Below are positions 56,201 to 64,000 of a DNA stretch of 64,000 nucleotides, piece after piece (within the stretch, counting starts at the first letter, position 1; each line of letters starts with the position of its first letter). Below the pieces are notes generated by a model. That model was not told the DNA's origin. It made no database searches and was given only the letters and a program-made list of their open reading frames with translations. The stretch comes from Melieria omissa (Eukaryota > Arthropoda > Insecta > Diptera > Ulidiidae), in assembly GCA_963971225.1 (NCBI GenBank), contig OZ020269.1, forward strand, positions 98,557,405 through 98,621,404, in the 5' to 3' direction. The translations under genes were made by a program, and so were the position numbers.

Positions 56201-58109
56201 CAGCCATTTGATTGTAAGTGCCTGTGCGTAGTTTGTCGAATTATTAGTTAAATACATGTGCATAAATTTAATTGAATTTTTGTTAGCATATTTCAGGGCA
56301 CCGAGAACAATAGATTTTAGAATTTAGTTGAGATTGAAATTAGTTCTACAACTTAATGGAAAATGATTAATAGTGGAGTGCAAAAATTTGATTACGTTAA
56401 ACTTTAATGGAGTACTTAATAAAGTAATTAGTTTAATTGCAATTATATTTATTAAGTAACATAAAAATGTTACTTGTTACATGTAAATCAAAAATGTATT
56501 CAGAAATTGTCATTGATAGTTTTAGTTAAGTTTTAATTTTTTTAATATATTCTCGATATTAAATTTTGATTATTTAATATTCGGTCGATTGTCAAATCAA
56601 TCCATATTCATAATATTTAATTAAAGATTTAATCAGTGCCGAAATTAAAATTATGTGTAATTAAAAGTTATCGATTAAAAGTAATTTCATGGAAACTCTT
56701 TCAATGAAAAAATTAATTAAATTAACTTCAAGTTATTTTACGTAATTTATTTATAGATTAAATGCTCCGTGGCTAAGAGAGTCAATTAATTGCCTATAAA
56801 TTAAGTGTGATTCCATAATCTATGAATCCATTTAACTTTTGATAAATAATTTAAAAGTTTTTATGACCATAAAATACCAATTGTGATTGAAATTATATTT
56901 ATACATACTTTTCCTTTTACAAAATGTGGCAACGACTTATTCAATTAGTTGGATAATGAATAAGTTATTTCATTAATTGATTAATGAAGTCGTTACGAAG
57001 TCAATTAATTAATTTGTTTGCCCGTTATTTAGCAAACTTTTAATCAAATAGTTTATAAAATTGTTAGCTAGTTAATTAGTTTGTTAGTCAAGCACATTAG
57101 TCCCTTATTTAGTAAATTTGCCACTAAATAAGCAAAATTCTATTCAATTAGGTAATAAAATTCTTACTTAAGAATAATCAATTCATTAAATAATCCATTA
57201 ATTAGTGAGTTTGTCACGTATTAAGCAAACTTTTATGCAATGAATTGGAATAATTGTAAGTAAGTAAAAATAATTCCTTAATTAGTTGTTAATTAGTTGT
57301 AAGTCAAACACATTAGTCCATTATTTAGTAGATTTTCCACTAAATAAGCAAAGTTCTATTCAATTAGGTAATAAAATTTGTACTTAATTAGTAATTAATT
57401 CATTAAATAATCCATTAACTAGAGAGTTTGTCACCTATTTACCAAACTTTTGTTCAATTAATTGGAATAATTGTCAGTAAGTAAATTATTAGTACGTTAA
57501 TTAGTGCATTAGTCAAGTACGTTAATCCATTATTTAGTAAATTTGCCACTTAATAAGCAAAATTTTATTCAGTTAGGTAATAAAATTCTTAGTCACCAAA
57601 TTACTTATCAATTAACTCTTTTACTCACTAACAATAAGACAAATCAATTGAATAAAAGTTAGCTAATACGGGATAATTAATTAATTTATAATAATTGTTC
57701 CGTATTGTCAAACTTTTATTCAATTGAATTGTCTAATTGTTAGTAAGTTAAATAGTTACTTGGTTTGTTAGACAAGTCGTCAATTAATCAATTAACTAGT
57801 AAGTTTGAGAGTTACTTTTTAACAACTTTTTATGAATTAATTAACCTGATTGATTGCTTGTTAATATTTTACGTTGACTGCTAATTGACACTTATTTTAA
57901 TAGTTTTAAAATTTTTTTTAGTTAAGTTTACATGATTGTTGCATAAATAAATGTTTTAATGAATTTTAAATTTGATAAATTATTTAAATAATTAAATTAT
58001 TTTTGATATTAATTGATATCAATAAATTAATTTTGACTAATTAATGTATTAAATTTCATTAATAAATGAATTAGCTTTGACTAATTAATTCATTATCTTT
58101 GATTAATTG
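56200..58109. repeat. ATTAA-rich degenerate repeats
   Basis: The region is made of TTAATTA, TTAGTAAATTTGCC and CAAATTTTTATTCAATTA words. A ~220-base unit (AAGTACGTTAATCCATTATTTAG, GTAAATTTGCCACTAAATAAGC, AAAATTCTATTCAATTAGG) recurs near 57090, 57315 and 57520. No gene. Confidence 0.75.
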
Positions 58110-59110
58110 GTAAAATAATGTTGATTAATTAATTTATTTTGATTAATTATTTAATTTTGATTAATTATTTAATTTTGATTAATTAGTAAATTCAATTTAA
58201 CTAATTAATTCGTCCCTTTTATCACTCGTAACTAATTACCACTAATTTTATAACTAACTAATCAACATTATTTAAGTAGTTAACTCAATTTATTCATTTT
58301 AATTATTATTAAAATTTTTTGAAATTAGTCTGATTAATTAATTTATTTTGATTAATTATTTAATTTTGATTAATTAGTAAATTCAATTTAACTAATTAAT
58401 TCGTCCCTTTTATCACTCGTAACTAATTACCACTAATTTTATAACTAACTAGTCAATATTATTTAAGTAGTTAACTCAATTTATTCATTTTAATTATTAT
58501 TAAAATTTTTTGAAATTAAGTCTGACTAATTAAATTATTTTGATGAATTATTTAATTTTGATTAATTAGTAAATTCAATTTAACTAATTAATTCGTCCCT
58601 TTTATCACTCGTAACTAATTACCACTAATTTTATAACTAACTAGTCAATATTATTTAAGTAGTTAACTCAATTTATTCATTTTAATTATTATTAAAATTT
58701 TTTGAAATTAAGTCTGACTAATTAAATTATTTTGATGAATTATTTAATTTTGATTAATTAGTAAATTCAATTTAACTAATTAATTCGTCCCTTTTATCAC
58801 TCGTAACTAATTACCACTAATTTTATAACTAACTAATCAACATTATTTAAGTAGTTAACTCAATTTATTCATTTTACTTATTATTGAAATTTTTTGAAAT
58901 TAAGTCTGATTAATTAAATTATTTTGATGAATTATTTAATTTTGATTAATTAGTAAATTCAATTTAACTAATTAATTCGTCCCTTTTATCACTCGTTACT
59001 AATTACCACTAATTTTATAACTAACTAATCAACATTATTTAAGTAGTTAACTAAATTTATTCATTTTAATTATTATTGAAATTTTTTGAAATTAAGTTTG
59101 ATTATTTAAA
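58110..59110. repeat. 192-bp satellite, five close copies
   Basis: The anchor CGTCCCTTTTATCACTCG lies at 58211, 58402, 58594, 58786 and 58978, a period of 191-192. Copies are nearly identical, including CTAATTACCACTAATTTTAT, AACTAACTA.TCAA.ATTATT and AAGTAGTTAACTCAATTTATTC. High identity points to recent amplification or ongoing homogenisation. Confidence 0.95.
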
Positions 59111-59363
59111 TTATTTTGATGAATTAACTAATAAATTCATTTTGAGTAATTAATAGTTTAATATATATGAATTAATTTTGATTGATTAAACTTTTAATTT
59201 AATCACTACTGACTGTTTTTATCACTAACTTATCAAAATTATTTAATTAACTACTTCAATTCATTCATTTTGATAATTTGTGAAATTTTGTTTAAATTAA
59301 GTTTGATTAATTCAATAATTTTTATGAATTAATTAATAAATTAATTTGGAGTAAGTAATAGTT

Positions 59364-59459
59364 GGTGGCGCTTAGCAGCGGATCGAGAAATCTGGAGGAA
59401 GATAGTTGCGGAAGCAGGGTTCCATCCAGGACTGTCATGCTAAGAAGAAGAAGAAGGAG
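59364..59459 (+). mobile_element. 96-bp LINE 3' tip with 11-bp target duplication
   Basis: WRLAADREIWRKIVAEAGFH, then PGLSC and a stop, then GAAGAAGAAGAAGGAG. This is the last part of a LINE ORF2 followed by a GAA tail. The perfect direct repeat AAGTAATAGTT flanks it at 59353-59363 and 59460-59470. It is an extremely 5'-truncated target-primed insertion into the AT-rich satellite region. Confidence 0.85.
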
Positions 59460-59470
59460 AAGTAATAGTT

Positions 59471-60700
59471 TAATTTAGATTAAATAATTTTGATTGATTA
59501 ATTTCTTAATTTAGTCACTATTGACTAATTTCGTCACTAATTTATCAAAATGTTTTTATTATTCATTTCAATTCATTTATTTTGAAAATTATTTCTTAAT
59601 TTTTTAATTATAATTAAGTTTGATTTTTTAATTTATTTGTATTAATTAATTGACTTAATTGATTGAATATTAATTAGTTGACTTGTTAATGACATTAATT
59701 TTATTAATTAATTTTTATTGATTAATTTGTTAATTTTATCACTAACTTATCAAAATTATTTAATAATTCATTTACATTAATTTATTTTTAAAATATGTTT
59801 TTCTATTTTTTAATTATAAATAAGTTTGATTTTTTAATTTATTTTTGATTTATTTATTAACAAATAAATGTTGATTAATTAATACATTAATTTTAATTAA
59901 ATTAGTTTGGTTGTTTAATTGGTTAATTTTAACTCATTAAATTAATGATTAATTTGGTAGTTTTATCACTAATCACTAATTTTATCGCTAACTTATCAAA
60001 ATTATTTAATTCTGCATTTTAGTTCATTTATTTTGAAAATAATTTTTTTGCTTCTTAATTACAGTTAAGTTTGAATCTATTTAAATTTATTTTGATTAAC
60101 TAATTAACAAATAAATGTTGATTAATTAATACATTAATTTTAATTAATTGAGTTTGATTGATTAATTTGTTAATTTTAATTAAATCAATTAATGATTAAT
60201 TTGGTAATTTCATCACTAATCACTAATTTTAGTGATAAAATAAAACATATAAAAATTATTTCATAATTAATTTAATTTCGTTTATTTTGAAAAAATTTTT
60301 TTTATTTCTTAATTATAGTTAATTTTGATTTTTAAATTAATTTTGTTTAATTAATTAACAAATAAATGTTTATTAATGAATACATCAATTTCAATTAATT
60401 AAGTTTGATTGATTAATTTGTTAGTTTTAACTAAATAAATTAATGATTAATTTATTAATTTTATCACTAATCACAAATTTTATCACTAACATATCAAAAT
60501 GTTTAATTATTCATTTCATTTCATTAATTTTTAAAATTATTTTTTTGTTTCTTAATTATAGTTTAGTTTGATTTTTAAATTAATTTTGATTAATTAATTA
60601 ACAAATTAATGTTGATTAAGTTATACATTAATTTTAATTAAGTTTGATTAATTTTTTAATTTAAATTCAATTTTAATTTGTTAAAATAAATTAATGATTC
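59471..60700. repeat. ~240-bp ATTAA-rich tandem repeat, diverged
   Basis: AACAAATAAATGTTGATTAA lies near 59868 and 60104, with variants near 60356 and 60599. Each is followed by ATACATTAATTTTAATTAA, a GTTTGATTGATTAATTTG phrase and TCACTAATCACTAATTTTATC. Spacing is ~236-252. It shares words with the 192-bp satellite and is probably an older related array. Confidence 0.8.
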
Positions 60701-62525
60701 AATTTATTGCTCAGAGCTGAAAATAAGTTTCCTCTAACAACTGCAAGAAGGTAACCAGACTGACTAAAGCATTGATTCCACTGTTTGATTAAATTCATTT
60801 TCATTCGCTGCAACAATCACACCTGTATAGTTGTTGTTGCAATCCGAATCGAGAAAACACAATTTATTTCATGTGATGTCACAATGTGCGCACAATTTGC
60901 GTATATAAAATTTTCAATTTCCTGCCAAAAATGACATTTTAATGAAGGCCCAAATCGCAACGCACTCACCCCACTGTGCGCGTAATGTGCGTAAATGACT
61001 TTTACACATTTGGCCAATGTCAACGCATATGCGTTGGCGAAGCCGAAAAACAATTTTTGAGGGTGACTTGCCGGCCGACGCACTACGCGGCTGCCAAATG
61101 AAGCGGAAGTTAATTAAATTTATATTAAGTAAGCAATTACGGCGATTTAAGTTAATTATGCAATGACTTTCGGTAATGAGATGAGGACGAAACTGTTTTC
61201 ATGTTTTCATGTATGAATTGTTAGATTTATTTGTAAATTTTCAACAAAAGACTTGAAATGAAAAAGCTTGAAAAAGCTTAAAGTCAGTCAATGGAATTGT
61301 TTTGATTTATTTATTTATTTGTGCATAAATACGATTAATTTTTTGACTGCATAAACACTGGAAATTTCAGCCCATTGCGGGCGGATATTTCGAAAAGTCT
61401 AAGTTGTGATGTTGTGTGGGTGTGAATCGTACAAATTTGCATTTGAATTCCTAACCGAAACTGGCTGATCGGTTCGGTGGAACCTTCCGCTGATTTTATT
61501 TATTTGTTTTTAATTTTTTTATTTTATTTGTTTATTTGTATTTGTTGTGACTTCAATCATGCCTCAAATGAGCGCAATAACAAGAAATTATAAACCACTG
61601 AAACGCAAACGGCGCAGCCTAAGCAAAGAATTCAATGTGGCTGATAAAAATCGAAATCACAGAAAACACGGCACAGACGTCGGCGGTGAATGGGTAATGA
61701 GCAACGCTATGCGATCGCGTGAAAACAAGAGTTTATTTTCTCGATGTGTGTGCAAGTGTGTGTGTGTGTTTGTGTCGCACGAAAAATTCGAATGCAAAGC
61801 AATCAGTCGAAATCACATGTGTGGTTTCGCAGTGTCGGCTGCTTGTGTACTTACAATGCAAATGAAATGCAGACATTATTTTTATTTGGCAGACATTATT
61901 TGGCTGTCTATATGTCCCACTGTCTGCTCCAATGGTTTTGTTGCTTGCCTGGCGATTTCGATCTGGCGATTTCTTGTCGCCGCACATTTTTCTCAACTGT
62001 ATTGAAAATTATTTACGTAATTACGACAAAGTGCGCACTACAAAAATAACATTTAGCTGTTGTCGTTGCTTTTACGACATTAGGGCGTGTCCGCACCCAT
62101 ATGAAATTGTGGGCTATGAGGTTTTTTTTTAATTTTTATTTTTAGTTGCATATTTTTTTTAATTTTTAATTTGCATTTAATTTTACTATGGTTGCGTGAT
62201 TAATTTTGTTTGGCATTTACAAAGCACGAACACGCAAACGCGTGTGCAGTCACTGCATTATTGCGCATGCGCACAAACTTGACAAATAAGTGCAATTTTT
62301 TATAAAACTGAAAATACGAAAATGGGCAACATATCAGGCTTAAAATTGATGGAGTAATTATTGGTTAATATTGAGCAAATCATTAAGCAATTTCGATTTA
62401 AGTTTGAACTTTAATTGAAGTTGATTTGAATTTACTTGAATTTACTTATGAATTGAATGGATGACTAACTCATTGCTGGCTGAGAAAAGGTGTAAATTTT
62501 TTTAAATACATGTATTTAAAATTTG
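60701..62525. other. No confident gene; mixed-composition DNA
   Basis: The + frame 61547-62005 (152 codons) starts MTSIMPQMSAI with a basic stretch (KPLKRKRRSLSK), then passes through a (TG)n tract as CVCKCVCVF and ends in hydrophobic residues. The overlapping minus frame is also open. I regard it as chance, but a small exon before the TG tract cannot be excluded. A minus frame at 60817-61083 also lacks motifs. Confidence 0.4.
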
Positions 62526-62529
62526 AATG

Positions 62530-63150
62530 TGGAGTTTTATGGGGTTTCGATACTACATATTGATTTTTGCTTCAAAGAAACGAAAAATTGGACAACCTCA
62601 CAATTTCAATTGTATGGGAGGCGCCCTCTAGTGCTGAATTTTTGAACTTTAATTAATTTTGTATTTTTTGTACTAAAAAACTGTTGCCACTTGTTGAATA
62701 AATTATTCAAATCGGTTGAGTAGTTTCCGAGATATGATGTTGACTTGACTACTACAATTACGATCGCGCAGCTTATTCCATACAAAATGTCAAGTTTCGT
62801 ATGGCAGCTCCCTTAAAAGTTTGAGATAACGGTCAGGTATGTATGGAAAAAACATTTGAAAAGAAAAATAACTGGGGGTCAGTCTTACATATGGTACGTC
62901 TGGGACCAACCTGAGAGCAGCAGGAGCCCAATTTATAAAAACAATCATTTTGTACGGGAGCCTAATTAAGGGTTGAAGATAGAGGGTAAGGATATTCGAA
63001 AGAAATATTCAGAAGAAAAAATTAGTAGGGGTCAGTCATAGACATTAACCCTCTCAGAGCAACTGCTGAGCAGCTGTAGAGCAATTGGTCTTATTTTCAA
63101 GCACTTTTGGGAATTTTGAACCCATTCATCAACTCCTTTATAGCTGCCTA
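62530..63150 (+). mobile_element. Dispersed repeat, copy B (family also at 18.1-19.1 kb)
   Basis: Aligned in inverted orientation with 18.1-19.1 kb. It contains TTGTATGGGAGGCGCCCTCT, TTTCCGAGATATGATGTTGAC, TATGGCAGCTCCCTTAAAA, GGTCAGTCTTACATATGG, GGGACCAACCTGAGAGCAG and TTAACCCTCTCAGAGC. It lacks the 200-base TTAA MITE present in copy A and so shows the empty target (GAATTTTTGAACTTTAATT). Non-coding. Confidence 0.82.
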
Positions 63151-64000
63151 ATTTTTTGGTTCATGCACTTTTCCATCAAACTGCATAAAATGAGAGGTTT
63201 CGGAGCTTTGAAATCGATAAATAATGCAAATCAATAAATCATGTTTAGTGTCCAATAGACACAGAAAATTTCATAACCTTAAATGTATTTAAAAAAAAAA
63301 TCCCTTAAACTAAGAAAAAATTCAGAAATTTCTACTCGTATTCTTAATTAGGACATGTTAATAAAGCATTGAAATTTCCCATACATTTTCTAAAATTTAA
63401 ACACAACCACATCACCAACAAAAGACAAAGAAGAAGAAGAAATCAAAACACAAGCGAATTTAATTTATTACACTACTACATTAATTTTGTGTCGGATTAT
63501 GGCTGAACAGTTGGCAGCAAATGCCAACCAACAATGAGACGAAAGAACAACAACAACAACAACCACAGCAACACTACCAAATATTTTGATGATATTCTAA
63601 TTAAAGTCCCGAAAACCAAATTATGAATATGCAAAATAACAACGCCAAACACAAATGAAATGACGATGCGACGAAAAGGATAAAGTGGATGAAAACTTGG
63701 CGAACGAGTGGTCGAATGGTAAAGTGTGAAGCAAATAGACGCCCTGACGAAATGTAGAAGCGACGAGACGCTGAAACGCTGGACAGACTAAACTAAACGA
63801 ATGCGGCACAGCTCAGCGCTCGAACTGTGACGGTTGGAGAGGGGGGGGGGGAGGCACTTGGACGAGCAGGGCGCATGTGGATGCTGAATGAGTTATGACG
63901 GCGAAAATTATGTATTGTTCGAAATGGAAATATTGGATTGGTGTGATAGAAGGTAGCTGTGCAATAACAGATTCGAGCAGCCACGCATTGCACTGAGTAC
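63151..64000. other. No gene seen; CAA and poly-G tracts
   Basis: (CAA)n lies at 63547-63562, GAAGAAGAAGAA at about 63430-63441 and a run of 11 G at 63841-63851. Minus frames at 63621-63809 and 63793-63993 have no known motif. Confidence 0.5.

Noticed and set aside
61547..62005. 152-codon + frame with a basic patch
   Set aside because: Runs through a (TG)n tract, overlaps an open minus frame and shows no known motif; possible but unsupported as an exon.
63841..63851. Poly-G run as a G-quadruplex
   Set aside because: A single run of 11 G with only short neighbouring G tracts; could as well be a sequencing artefact.

Overview
The window is eukaryotic intergenic or large-intron DNA. It is very AT-rich, full of (CAA/GTT)n, (CA)n and (GATA)n microsatellites, and packed with mariner, Tc1, piggyBac-like and RNase H-bearing non-LTR (LINE) relics. 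That mix suggests a higher dipteran, most likely a tephritid fruit fly; the genus cannot be fixed from the sequence alone. I find no credible host protein-coding exon, rRNA or functional tRNA gene in 64 kb. Nearly all longer open frames are translated repeats, microsatellites or decayed transposons.

Layout. 0.2-2.7 kb is a pyrimidine-rich ~140-150 bp tandem array, followed by a plain stretch and a 200-base assembly gap (3801-4000). 4.0-5.1 kb is an I-like LINE end split by a second LINE inserted in the opposite direction. 5.1-6.7 kb is a ~120-135 bp AT-rich tandem array. 8.6 kb has a short inverted-repeat element. 8.7-12.6 kb is a pyrimidine-rich array whose inverted counterpart lies at 14.6-16.15 kb. 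17.9-22.4 kb is a cluster of short inverted-repeat elements (MITEs), several flanked by TTAA, plus a mariner-family relic. 24.4-27.4 kb holds LINE fragments, a 51-bp satellite interrupted by a MITE, and a tRNA-derived SINE head. 29.1-30.0 kb is a foldback element. 31.1-32.3 kb is a Tc1 element with both ends. 34.4-35.4 kb is a 145-bp tandem array. 37.2-39.6 kb holds a reverse transcriptase relic and a piggyBac-like element nested in a MITE. 41.9-46.2 kb contains ATTAAAA-type simple DNA.

47.4-49.8 kb has a truncated second foldback copy, then a reverse transcriptase relic interrupted by a dispersed repeat that carries about 86 uninterrupted GATA units. 50.1-53.5 kb has a CCACGCCCAC repeat, an LTR-like segment, a deleted mariner and further LINE relics. 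56.2-60.7 kb is ATTAA-rich satellite DNA including a 192-bp array with a 96-bp LINE tip inserted nearby. 62.5-63.15 kb is an inverted paralogue of the repeat at 18.1-19.1 kb.

The main biological content is the layering of mobile elements. At several places a related copy elsewhere in the window shows the empty target site, so insertion order and target choice (TTAA or TA) can be read directly. No element appears able to move by itself: each recognised coding relic has stops, frameshifts, deletions or truncation. Islands with GAGA, CA and CAA tracts (notably 7-8.5, 13, 16.5-17.6, 28, 33.2-34.2, 35.5-36.5, 44.2-45.1 and 46.3-47.2 kb) are the best candidates for regulatory DNA, but nothing in the sequence proves that.
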